A DNA stretch of 64,000 nucleotides, from contig NZ_KI632512.1 of NCBI RefSeq assembly GCF_000504305.1, positions 275,307-339,306 on the forward strand, given 5' to 3'. The position numbers and the translations under genes were made by a program. Shown one piece after another: positions 56,774 through 64,000 of this stretch. The notes under the pieces are model-generated. The model saw only the letters and a program-made list of their open reading frames with translations, made no database searches and was not told the DNA's origin. Origin of the DNA: Nitratidesulfovibrio termitidis HI1 (lineage in GTDB: Bacteria > Desulfobacterota > Desulfovibrionia > Desulfovibrionales > Desulfovibrionaceae). Within the stretch, counting starts at the first letter, position 1; each line of letters opens with the position of its first letter.

Positions 56774-58633
56774 TTATCTGGCGCGGGCCGGGCCGAAGAT
56801 GCGGCGCATGTGGTCCAGCAGCGAACGCAGCCGGTGCTCGTAGGTGTGTTCGGCCAGGATGCGCCTGCGCGCGGCGGCCACCACGCGGGCACGCTCTTCC
56901 GGGTGGTCCAGGTAGCGGCGCAACAGGTCGTCGGCCTCTTCCGGTTCCGCGTAGCAGACCACTTCGTGCCCCGGTTCGAACAGGTTTTCGATCTGGTCGC
57001 GCCAGTCGGTGAGCACGAACGACCCGGTGGCGGGCACGTCGAACACCCGCTGGTTTACCGCGCCCTTCATCTGCTTGCTGGTGCAGTTGAAGTTGATTTC
57101 CGACAGGGGGTAAAATGCGGGCAGTTCGGTGTAATAGTTGATTTCCGGATGCAGCCGCCAGCCTTCGGGCGTGGTGCGGAACACCTTGCGCCAGCCCTTG
57201 TCGCCCACGATGAGCGGGGCAAAGGGCAGGGCGCGCGCCACGCAGGCCGCGCGGTACTGGCGGGTGGCCTCCCAGGTGAGCATGGTCTCGTAGCACAGCC
57301 GCCGCTCGGCGTCGCCCATCGCGTCACGCCCATTCTTCGCATCCAGCCCTCCCAGGCCGTCGTACACGGCGGCAAGATCCGGCTGGTACGCCCGCAGGTA
57401 GGCCCCCACGGACCGCTCGCCGTGCGCGCCGAAGCTTGCCGCCACCTCGCGGTACGAGCGCAGCAGCGCGGCGGGCAGTTTGCCTGCCTTCATGCGGTGG
57501 GCCACCTTGTAGACCATGGAATTGCCCACGAACGACACCCGCGCCCGCCACGGATGGCGAGCGGGCGGCGGCGATGCGGGCGGGGCGAAGCGCACCGGGT
57601 CCGTGCCCAGGGGCAGGTAGGCCACATGCTCGAAGCCCAGGTCGCGCAGCGAGGGCAGGTTGTCCGCGTCCCAGGTGAAGATGGCCGTCCATGGGCTGAC
57701 GATGCGCCGGTACAGGTAGAGGATCAGATGCGGGTTGTCCACGAACCACGAGGCCAGGGGCAGGCGCAGCTTTTCCAGCAGGTCGGTCAGCACGCCTTCG
57801 CGGTCCACGCCCAGGTGGTTGATGGTAAAGGCGAAGTCGGGCCGGAATTCCACCACCGCGCGCAGCAGCCTTTCCACGAATTCGCCCCGGCCCACCTCGT
57901 CGTCATCCAGGGTCAGCAGGTGGTAGGGCACGCCCAGGCGCTGGCAGGCGGTGACTATTTCGCCCATCAGGAAATACTGGCTGGTGATCAGCAGCATGCG
58001 CGGCAGGGCGGCGGGGTCCGCGAATTTGGGGTAGGCGGCGCGTTCCCAGAAATTGTAGCGGGCGCTGGCGGACAGCACGTCGCGCAGGCGGGCGTAATGG
58101 GCGCGGTCCAGGCGCAGGTAGAAGGGGTGCGGCAGGGGCAGCAGTTGCAGCCCGCCGTGCTCGTACTGCCAGCGGGTAAGGGTGCGCAGGGCCGCGTCCG
58201 CGTCGTCGTCGGTCACCCACAGGATGCGTCTGCCGCGAGCATCGTCGGCGTAGCGTTCACGCAGACGGGTGGCGGCAAGGATTTCCGTGGAGCGGTCCAC
58301 CACGGCCACCGGGCCAGGGTGCAGTTCCAGCAGGCGGTCCAGGGCCGCGCCGGTGCCCGCGCCCAGAAGGACGGGCAGGACGGGTGGGACGGGCGGAGCG
58401 GGCGTGGACGCCGTATCCGCACGCAGCTTTTCGTAAGGAGCCAGCAGGGCCAGTTCACGCGCCGGGCCGCCGGGGCCCAGCATGGTCATGCTGCGCCCGT
58501 CCACGGTCACTTCCACGTCGCTGACGGGCGCATCGTCGGCGCCCGCACCCAGCGGGCGGGGCGAAGGCAGCACGTGGGCTGACAGCCTTGGGCGGGGTGC
58601 GGCCTTGGGCGGGGTAGCGTCAACTGGCGGCAT
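56774..58633 (-). CDS. CgeB-type glycosyltransferase
   Basis: 619 residues. An N-terminal about 190-residue Pro/Ala-rich and methyltransferase-like region precedes a core resembling the DUF3880 plus Glyco_trans_1_2 arrangement of CgeB proteins. Indicative stretches are [68 protein letters not shown] and [30 protein letters not shown]. In several flagellated anaerobes such proteins lie among flagellin glycosylation genes. It precedes the GT9 gene by 58 bases. A strong ribosome site is not visible. Confidence 0.82.
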   Translation of the reverse strand: MPPVDATPPKAAPRPRLSAHVLPSPRPLGAGADDAPVSDVEVTVDGRSMTMLGPGGPARELALLAPYEKLRADTASTPAPPVPPVLPVLLGAGTGAALDRLLELHPGPVAVVDRSTEILAATRLRERYADDARGRRILWVTDDDADAALRTLTRWQYEHGGLQLLPLPHPFYLRLDRAHYARLRDVLSASARYNFWERAAYPKFADPAALPRMLLITSQYFLMGEIVTACQRLGVPYHLLTLDDDEVGRGEFVERLLRAVVEFRPDFAFTINHLGVDREGVLTDLLEKLRLPLASWFVDNPHLILYLYRRIVSPWTAIFTWDADNLPSLRDLGFEHVAYLPLGTDPVRFAPPASPPPARHPWRARVSFVGNSMVYKVAHRMKAGKLPAALLRSYREVAASFGAHGERSVGAYLRAYQPDLAAVYDGLGGLDAKNGRDAMGDAERRLCYETMLTWEATRQYRAACVARALPFAPLIVGDKGWRKVFRTTPEGWRLHPEINYYTELPAFYPLSEINFNCTSKQMKGAVNQRVFDVPATGSFVLTDWRDQIENLFEPGHEVVCYAEPEEADDLLRRYLDHPEERARVVAAARRRILAEHTYEHRLRSLLDHMRRIFGPARAR

Positions 58634-58717
58634 GGTCCGTGAAATGCCTTTGCTCGGGGCAGCGCCCGGTTGCGGTGGAAGGGGATGCGGGCGCGCCAGT
58701 GCGGTACTTGCGGGCCA

Positions 58718-59911
58718 TCAGCGTTGGCTGGGCCCGTGGCTGGCCCCGTGGCTGGCCCCGTGGCTGGCCCCGTGACTGGCCCCGTGACTGGGCGGAAGGG
58801 CGGGCGATTCCACCGCCAGTTCGCCGTCGCGCAGCACGATGCGCACGTCGCGCAATTCCTCGCGCACCTCCATCCACGATTCCTCGATGGAAATTTCCAC
58901 GCCGGGCATGATGCGTCCGGGCACCACCAGGCGGCAGCGCTCCGCTATGGGGCCGCCGCGCTTCAGGTCTTCCCACAGCGCGGCACGCTGGCGCAGCAGG
59001 CGGTCCATTTTCTTCAGCGCGGCCTCCAGGCGGCGCACCGGTTCTTCCTTGCCCGCCGGGGTGTCCGCGGCCACGGCCTCGTAATGGATGATGCGCTGGC
59101 GCAGATCGCGGATGTTTTCCTCCAGCCGGGTGATCTTGCGGAATTTGAACGGGTCGTACCCCAGGTTGACCTTGGTGGGGGTGCCCTGAGCGCCGCCCAG
59201 CTGGTTTTCGATGTACACCACGCCCGCGCCGTGCACCGTGCCGCCCTGCACGCGGTCCTTCACGACAAGGTTTGCCCCGGCGTAGATGCGGCAGTGCAGG
59301 GCAAAGCGTTCGATGTACATGTTGCCGTGCGAGCGCAGTTCCGCGGTTTCGGCAAAGGGCACGCGCAGGGTGTCGCCCGCGTCGAGCAGGCAGCCCTTGC
59401 CGCCCTTGATGCCGCTTTCGCAGGCAATGGCCCCCCGCGCACGCACCACCGCGCCTTCCACCACTCCCTTGATCAGGATGTTGTCCGCCTGGATTTCGAA
59501 ACCGGGTTTCACGTCGGCATGAATGGCCATGTCGCCCACGAAGAAGATGTTGCCGGTGTGGAAGTCCACGTCGCGGCGCACGTTGAGCATCTTCTTCACC
59601 GTGATCAGCCCGTCGTGATAGAAGACGTACCCGTTGGCGTCGGCCACCACCCGGTTCGGCGAGCCGGGGTCCACGTCGCAGTTGGGACCGCAGGGCAGTT
59701 CGGCGGGCGGGGCGTCGTACACGTAGCGCGGGTCCAGCGGACCTTCGCCCGCTTCTTCCAGCGGCACCAGTTCCGCCAGCACCTGCCCCTTCACCACGTT
59801 CTGGACGTAGCCGAGGTTGTAGCGGTCGATGTTGCCAGCATCGTCCGCCTTTGGCTTCAGGTGCATGTAGTCGAAGTCGGGCTCGAAGTGGTGGCGCAGG
59901 TAATATGGCAT
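58718..59911 (-). CDS. DUF342/FapA-family protein
   Basis: 397 residues from MPYYLRHHFEPDFDYMHLKPKADDAGN, with GGAG eight bases upstream. The central right-handed beta-helix of DUF342 is visible (NVRRDVDFHTGNIFFVGDMAIHADVKPGFEIQADNILIKGVVEGAVVRARGAI). A coiled coil follows (ITRLEENIRDLRQRIIHYEAVAA). The family has been named FapA, flagellar assembly protein A, after work on control of flagellation in Vibrio. The C-terminus carries four tandem SHGA repeats of 12 bp. It lies after the RsbV-like gene and before the glycosyltransferases. Confidence 0.85.
   Translation of the reverse strand: MPYYLRHHFEPDFDYMHLKPKADDAGNIDRYNLGYVQNVVKGQVLAELVPLEEAGEGPLDPRYVYDAPPAELPCGPNCDVDPGSPNRVVADANGYVFYHDGLITVKKMLNVRRDVDFHTGNIFFVGDMAIHADVKPGFEIQADNILIKGVVEGAVVRARGAIACESGIKGGKGCLLDAGDTLRVPFAETAELRSHGNMYIERFALHCRIYAGANLVVKDRVQGGTVHGAGVVYIENQLGGAQGTPTKVNLGYDPFKFRKITRLEENIRDLRQRIIHYEAVAADTPAGKEEPVRRLEAALKKMDRLLRQRAALWEDLKRGGPIAERCRLVVPGRIMPGVEISIEESWMEVREELRDVRIVLRDGELAVESPALPPSHGASHGASHGASHGASHGPSQR
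58724..58790 (-). repeat. 12-bp tandem repeat encoding SHGA units
   Basis: Five or so copies of a 12-bp unit (plus-strand CCCCGTGGCTGG) encode the C-terminal SHGASHGASHGASHGPS of the DUF342 protein. The unit keeps the frame. Confidence 0.92.
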
Positions 59912-60032
59912 GTGGCGCTCTCCGTGGGCTGTGCCTGCGGCGCCGCGTGGCGCGCCGCGTATCCGGACTGCGGGCGGGGAAAGACCGTGTTCCTGCCGTG
60001 GCCGTGCTGCACGTTTTCCGTGCCTGCGGGCA

Positions 60033-60377
60033 CTAGTCCGGCAGCAGGGCCAGCAGATCGTCCTCGTCGCCAAGAATGGGGAAGAACCCGGTGAGTTGCG
60101 CTGTTTCCATGGTGTGCACGGCTTCGGCGGTGGGCCGGTACAACAGCAGGCGGCGTCCCATGGACCGCGCCTTGGTGCTGGCGGCCACCAGCGTGCCCAG
60201 CCCGGAGCTGTCCAGAAACGACACGGCGCCCAGGTCCAGCACCACGTCGGACACGCCCTTGCGGGCGAACAGCCGTTCCAGTTCGTTGCGGACCTCCGTG
60301 GCGTTGGCCAGGGTCAGTTCGCCCGTCAGCGCCGCGACAAGGATGTTTCCGTGATCGTCAAGCTCGAGGTGCGCCAT
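60033..60377 (-). CDS. STAS-domain anti-anti-sigma factor (RsbV/SpoIIAA type)
   Basis: 114 residues. The phosphorylatable Ser is in VSFLDSSGLGTL. Dephosphorylated RsbV-type proteins bind and sequester the kinase RsbW. The ATG lies inside the upstream kinase gene (52-base overlap) with GGAGG five bases ahead, which implies tight coupling. The kinase and phosphatase are the two genes upstream. Confidence 0.93.
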   Translation of the reverse strand: MAHLELDDHGNILVAALTGELTLANATEVRNELERLFARKGVSDVVLDLGAVSFLDSSGLGTLVAASTKARSMGRRLLLYRPTAEAVHTMETAQLTGFFPILGDEDDLLALLPD

Positions 60378-60832
60378 TGTTCCTCCGGGATGGCCAATTG
60401 TAGATGCAGGGTGTTGCCGTCCGGGCCGGCATCACCCGTCACGGCATCGCACAGGCAGGCGATGATGCGCAAGCCCCGTCCGGACGTGGCTTCCGCTGCC
60501 GCCCCTGCCATGGTGGATGTGCCGGATTTACCGGAAGGGTCAGACAGGCCGGGCGGGGGCAGCGGGCAGGCCGCGCAGCCGCGCCCCCAGTCGGTGACGG
60601 CCAGTTCCATGCCCATGTGCGGATTCACCGTCAGGCGCACCCGCAGCGGGCCGGGCTGCCCTTCCGGGTAGGCGTGGCGCACCACGTTGGCGCATGCCTC
60701 CGCCGTGACCAGTTCCAGCGGGTGCACCAGTGTCGGCACGGCCAGGTAGGCGGCCATGGTGGCGGCAATGCCGCGCACGAAGGGGCGGTAGGTTTCGCGC
60801 AGGGCGGTGGTGGAGAATTCGTAGGTGTGCAT
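60326..60832 (-). CDS. Serine kinase/anti-sigma factor of the RsbW family
   Basis: 168 residues from MHTYEFSTTALRETYRPF, with GGAAG six bases upstream. The GHKL ATP-site motifs are visible: N-box VTAEACANVVRHAYP, G1 VTDWGRGC and G2 SGRGLRIIACLCD. A Gly/Ser/Pro insert sits between G1 and G2. It would phosphorylate the RsbV-like protein and may bind a sigma factor or another target. No sigma gene is adjacent. Confidence 0.9.
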   Translation of the reverse strand: MHTYEFSTTALRETYRPFVRGIAATMAAYLAVPTLVHPLELVTAEACANVVRHAYPEGQPGPLRVRLTVNPHMGMELAVTDWGRGCAACPLPPPGLSDPSGKSGTSTMAGAAAEATSGRGLRIIACLCDAVTGDAGPDGNTLHLQLAIPEEQWRTSSLTITETSLSRR

Positions 60833-60843
60833 GGCGCTTCCGT

Positions 60844-62349
60844 TCAATCGGCCCCGGCGGGTTCGTCTGGCCTGACTTGCTCGTCTGGCCTGACCTGTTC
60901 GTGCGGCCTGACCACATCGCCCGTGCCGGGGGCGTCGCGGCGTATCCACAGGGCGGTCACGTCGTCACGGAAGGGGGGCATGCCGCCCGCCGCATCGCGC
61001 AGGGCCGATTCCATGGCGGCCAGCACATCGCTGCCTGTGCGCAGGCAGGGTTCGGTCAGAGTCAGAAACCGTTCCGAGCCAAGGTGCGCCCCACCGGGCG
61101 CCGTCCAGTCGTGCAGGCCGTCGGTGAACAGCAGCAACTGGCTGCCGGGCGGAAAGGGGCGTTGTTCGGCCGCATACTCGGCGTTGAAGAACCCCAGCAG
61201 CGGCGCGTTGGAGGGCAGGCGGGTGATCTGCCCGTCGCCGCCGCGCAGCAGGGCGGGGCAATGCCCGGCGTTGACGTATTCCAGCGTGCCCGTGGCAAAG
61301 TCGATGTCCCCCGCGAACAGGGTGACGAAGTCCGGTTCGCCGCCGATGATGTCCACCAGGTGCCGGTTGATGCGCCGCACGGTCTCCGTCAGCGGCTGGG
61401 GCGGCATGCCGTCGGCGTGGCGGGCGGCGGCGCCGTCGTTCTGGGCGCGCACCAGGGTGCGCACGATGCTCATGAGAAAGGCGGCGCGGGCACCGTGGCC
61501 GGACACATCGGCTATGACCACCCGCAGCACCGGTCCGTCGGTTTCAGGCGAGGCAACCGGCGCTGACGGTGCGGCCTGCGCCAGAGGGGCTGGCCGTGCC
61601 GGGGACGCAGGGCACACGGCAACGCCGGAAGGGCGCGGGGGCAGCAGGAAGTAGTCGAAATAGTCGCCGCTGGCATCATCGGAGGGGCGGTACAGGCTTT
61701 CCACGTGCAGGCCGGGCAGATACGGCGAGGACGAAGGCAGCAGGCGCATCTGCAATTCGGCCACGCGGGCCATTTCGCGGGTCAGCCGGTCGGAGTAGGC
61801 GCGCAGTTGGCGGGCCATGCGGGCCTGCCGGGCGCCCACGGACACACGGGCATCCAGTTCCAGCGGTTCCAGGGGCAGGCGCAGCGCGTCGTTGGCGCCC
61901 TGGGCCAGCGCATCCGCCCGCAGGGCATGGTCGTCCGGTTCGGTAAGCACGATGAGGAACACGTCCTCGTCGCGGCGTACGGCGCGGATGGCCCGCACCA
62001 GGTCGAGCACGGGGCGGTGACCGCCTTCATGCGCGGCAGGCGCCAATGTGGGGGGCGAGGGAGGCGGTACGGGATCGTAGGGCGGCGGCGGGGGCGCGGC
62101 AAAGTGCGGGGGCGTGCGCGTCAGGCCGGGCCGGGCGGGATGTGCCTGGCCGGAATGTGCCTGGTCGGGGTCGGGCAGGGCGGGGTCGATGATCACCACA
62201 TGAGGGCGGCGTGCGGCGTGCACATCCAGCGCCTCGGCCAGGGTGGCGGCGCGCAGCACGGTGCGGCCCGTGCCGGGCAGGCGGCGCAGCGCCTCGCGCG
62301 TCAGCGGCGAGGGTGCGGCGATGAGAAGGGTGATGTCATCCGCCGCCAT
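60844..62349 (-). CDS. PP2C-type phosphatase (RsbU/SpoIIE) with a degenerate, split receiver domain
   Basis: 501 residues. The N-terminal 180 residues fold like a receiver, but the usual acidic pair is AA (LLIAAPS) and the conserved Lys is Arg (LRLPLEP). A Pro/Ala/His-rich insert of about 50 residues splits the domain right after the phospho-acceptor strand VVIIDPALP. A coiled linker leads to the SpoIIE phosphatase domain (SDDASGDYFDYFLL, VIADVSGHGARAAFLMSI, LEYVNAGHCPALL, LLFTDGLHDW, FRDDVTALWI), with metal-binding Asp residues present. It would dephosphorylate the RsbV-like protein. Gene order phosphatase-kinase-antagonist is that of a partner switch. Its start overlaps the end of dtd by 14 bases. 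A tandem repeat lies at the C-terminus. Confidence 0.88.
   Translation of the reverse strand: MAADDITLLIAAPSPLTREALRRLPGTGRTVLRAATLAEALDVHAARRPHVVIIDPALPDPDQAHSGQAHPARPGLTRTPPHFAAPPPPPYDPVPPPSPPTLAPAAHEGGHRPVLDLVRAIRAVRRDEDVFLIVLTEPDDHALRADALAQGANDALRLPLEPLELDARVSVGARQARMARQLRAYSDRLTREMARVAELQMRLLPSSSPYLPGLHVESLYRPSDDASGDYFDYFLLPPRPSGVAVCPASPARPAPLAQAAPSAPVASPETDGPVLRVVIADVSGHGARAAFLMSIVRTLVRAQNDGAAARHADGMPPQPLTETVRRINRHLVDIIGGEPDFVTLFAGDIDFATGTLEYVNAGHCPALLRGGDGQITRLPSNAPLLGFFNAEYAAEQRPFPPGSQLLLFTDGLHDWTAPGGAHLGSERFLTLTEPCLRTGSDVLAAMESALRDAAGGMPPFRDDVTALWIRRDAPGTGDVVRPHEQVRPDEQVRPDEPAGAD
60862..60915 (-). repeat. 18-bp tandem repeat at the end of the phosphatase gene
   Basis: Three 18-bp units (60862, 60880, 60898), the third slightly diverged, encode the repeating VRPDEQ units near the C-terminus. 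The frame is kept. Confidence 0.88.
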
Positions 62350-62890
62350 GGGGTGGTCGCCGCTCCGGAAAGAGGTCGTCGTCGCTCAGCCAGATGGTCA
62401 CCGGCCCCCAGTTGACGAGGGAGACGTCCATGTCGGCCGCGAAGATGCCACAGCGTACCCGCCCCGGCAGGCGTGCGTCAATATCGGTAGCCAGTTGTTC
62501 GAACAGGCGCTCGGCCACGGCGGGCGGCGCGGCGGCGGAAAACGACGGGCGGCGGCCCTTGCGGCAGTCCGCGTGCAGGGTGAACTGGGGCACCAGCAGC
62601 AGTTGGCCCAGGGTGGCGGCGGAAGCGATACCGCTTTTTTCCGCCTCCCGCATGCTGGCGGGCACGGCCCATTCGCGCAGGCCCACGTTCATCTTGCCCG
62701 CATCGTCCGGGAACACGCGCAGGTCCAGCAGCTTGTCGATCATGCCCGCCCAGCGGGGCTCGCCGGGCAGCGCGTCGGTGTCGCGCGGGCCAAAGCCCGC
62801 CAGCACCACCAGCCCCGGCCCGATGGCGGCCACGGTCTCGCCGTCCACCGCCACCGATCCCCGGCGCGCCCGTTGCAACAGCAGTCGCAT
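62336..62890 (-). CDS. dtd: D-aminoacyl-tRNA deacylase
   Basis: 184 residues against about 145-150 for the family. It removes D-amino acids from mischarged tRNA. Conserved blocks are MRLLLQRARRGSVAVDGE, KLLDLRVFPDDAGKMN, QFTLHADCRKGRRPSFSAAAPP and the Gly-Pro motif NWGPVTIWL. Two oddities: the SQxTL active-site motif reads PQFTL, and about 20 extra residues (PASMREAEKSGIASAATLG) precede it. The C-terminus is also slightly extended. GAGGA lies six bases upstream of the ATG. Confidence 0.92.
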   Translation of the reverse strand: MRLLLQRARRGSVAVDGETVAAIGPGLVVLAGFGPRDTDALPGEPRWAGMIDKLLDLRVFPDDAGKMNVGLREWAVPASMREAEKSGIASAATLGQLLLVPQFTLHADCRKGRRPSFSAAAPPAVAERLFEQLATDIDARLPGRVRCGIFAADMDVSLVNWGPVTIWLSDDDLFPERRPPHGGG

Positions 62891-62974
62891 GTCCGTTCCT
62901 CTGTTCTGGGCGTGAAGCGGGACAAGAAGCCGCAGCCAGCCGGGGATGAGGGGAAAGGGGGCAGGCCTGTCGGC

Positions 62975-64000
62975 CTACTGTGCCCCGTCGTCGTCGGAAG
63001 CTTCGGGCTTTGCGGCGCTGGCCGATGCGGCGGCCAGTTCCGCCTTCAGCTTCTCTTCTTCCTCGGTGCGCAGGATGCGGCGCAGCACCTTGCCCACCAC
63101 GGTCTTGGGCAGGTCGTCGCGAAATTCCACCTGCTTGGGCACCTTGTAGCTGGCCAGCTTTTCGCGGCAGTGGGCCACCACCTCCGCCTTGGTCAGCTTT
63201 TCGCCGGGCTGCACGACCACGAAGGCCTTGATCATCTCGCCGCGCGTGGGGTGGGGTACGCCCACGGTTACCGCTTCCTTGATTTTGGGGTGCTCGTGCA
63301 GCACCTCGTCGATCTCGCGCGGGTACACGTTGTAGCCGCCCACCAGGAACATGTCCTTCTTGCGGTCCACGATGGTGAAGTAGCCGTCATCGTCCATGAT
63401 GGCGATGTCGCCCGTGTACAGCCAGCCGTTGCGCAGGGTGTTGGCGGTTTCGTCCGGGCGGTTCCAGTAGCCCTTCATGACCTGCGGGCCACGGATGATC
63501 AGTTCGCCCACCTTGCCCGCGGGCAACGGCACCTGGCCCACCTCCATGTCCACGATGCGCGCCTCGGTGTCCGGAAAGGGGATGCCGATGGACCCGGTCT
63601 TGCTGACCCCGTGGATGGGGTTCAGGTGGGTGACCGGCGAGGCCTCTGTCAGGCCGAAGCCCTCGATGACCTGCGCGCCCGTAAGTTCCCTGAACCGCTT
63701 GATGTGCTCCACAGGCATGGGGGCCGACCCCGAAATGCAGTAGCGGATGGAGGTCAGGTCGTAGTCGCCCACCTCCTTCTGCTGCATCAGCGAGATGTAG
63801 ATGGAAGGTGCGCCGGGGAAGATGGTGGGCTTGTGCTTCTGGATGCCCACCAGCACGTCGCGCGGGACATAGCGCGGGAAGGGCACGATGGTGGCCGAAA
63901 GGGCCGTGGGCAGGGTGAGGCAGGTGGTCAGCCCGTAGACATGGAAGTAGGGCATCAGACCCAGGAAACAGTGGTCCATGTCGCAGGCGTCGCCAAGAAT
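62975..64000 (-). CDS. fadD: Long-chain fatty-acid-CoA ligase, C-terminal part
   Basis: The frame stays open to the window edge, so the N-terminus is missing. It is an adenylate-forming (ANL) enzyme that activates fatty acids to acyl-CoA. Visible motifs are GFGLTEASPVTHLNP, GWLYTGDIAIMDDDGYFTIVDRKKDMFLVGGYNVYPREIDEVL and the catalytic Lys in LPKTVVGKVLRRIL. The last 25 residues are an Ala/Glu/Asp-rich tail. It heads the leftward array that continues with dtd. Confidence 0.93.
   Translation of the reverse strand: MLGDACDMDHCFLGLMPYFHVYGLTTCLTLPTALSATIVPFPRYVPRDVLVGIQKHKPTIFPGAPSIYISLMQQKEVGDYDLTSIRYCISGSAPMPVEHIKRFRELTGAQVIEGFGLTEASPVTHLNPIHGVSKTGSIGIPFPDTEARIVDMEVGQVPLPAGKVGELIIRGPQVMKGYWNRPDETANTLRNGWLYTGDIAIMDDDGYFTIVDRKKDMFLVGGYNVYPREIDEVLHEHPKIKEAVTVGVPHPTRGEMIKAFVVVQPGEKLTKAEVVAHCREKLASYKVPKQVEFRDDLPKTVVGKVLRRILRTEEEEKLKAELAAASASAAKPEASDDDGAQ

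Overview
The window is 64 kb of a high-GC chromosome (about two-thirds G+C in the coding parts). It most resembles a sulfate-reducing Desulfovibrionaceae genome (Desulfovibrio/Nitratidesulfovibrio type). Reasons: a split gcvPA/gcvPB glycine cleavage operon, a small single-cluster ferredoxin, many two-component and c-di-GMP proteins, a short-form ThiC, and a gene order (thiC ... OmpA, lpd, gcvPB, gcvPA, gcvH, regulator, pgm, ychF ... rnc, flagellin, flaG, flgE, flgD, fliK ... fadD) that matches my recollection of the DVU14xx region of D. vulgaris. That synteny is from memory and was not checked. No rRNA, tRNA, CRISPR array, insertion sequence or phage module was seen. Layout: 1-9.4 kb holds the end of thiC with its terminator, a membrane EIIC-EAL fusion, a D-2-hydroxyacid dehydrogenase, and a co-translated periplasmic binding protein plus PAS/GGDEF/EAL sensor. 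9.5-18.6 kb holds an AsmA-like protein, a membrane histidine kinase, its sigma-54 response regulator, a small lipoprotein and a stand-alone Hpt protein. 18.8-22.1 kb holds a ferredoxin, a peroxiredoxin with a palindromic operator, a secreted Lys/Ala-rich protein and a VWA-OmpA protein. 22.2-29.4 kb holds lpd-gcvPB-gcvPA-gcvH (no gcvT), a receiver-only regulator and pgm. 29.5-32.4 kb is an accessory insertion: a low-GC 478-residue membrane protein of unknown function and a RhuM-family protein, between pgm and ychF. 32.5-48.1 kb holds ychF, a LysE exporter, a structured intergenic segment that may encode a small RNA, an M16 peptidase, a CheA-P1/P2-like protein fused to STAS, a tiny hypothetical gene, a radical SAM-DUF2344 protein, an MFS transporter, a BioD/DRTGG protein and rnc. 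48.2-54.8 kb is a flagellar block: flagellin (clear sigma-54 promoter), flaG (clear sigma-28 promoter), flgE, flgD and fliK. 55.1-64 kb is a leftward array of two glycosyltransferases, a DUF342/FapA protein, an RsbV/RsbW/RsbU-like partner-switching module with a degenerate receiver, dtd, and the C-terminal two-thirds of an acyl-CoA ligase running off the edge. How it fits together: much of the window is signal transduction aimed at the cell surface and motility. Two EAL proteins would degrade c-di-GMP, one of them probably gated by a periplasmic ligand. A partner-switching module and a FapA protein lie directly upstream of two glycosyltransferases and the hook genes on the same strand. This suggests, but does not prove, coordinated control of flagellar assembly and flagellin or surface glycosylation. 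A recurring oddity is short tandem repeats. Inside genes the unit lengths are 9, 12, 18 and 24 bp, always multiples of three, and they lie in linkers or tails. Between genes the units are 10, 15 and 17 bp. The best candidates for something undescribed are the EIIC-EAL fusion, the low-GC membrane protein with RhuM, the Hpt/P2/STAS fusion, the partner-switch/FapA/glycosyltransferase array, and the structured segment near 35.0-35.13 kb.
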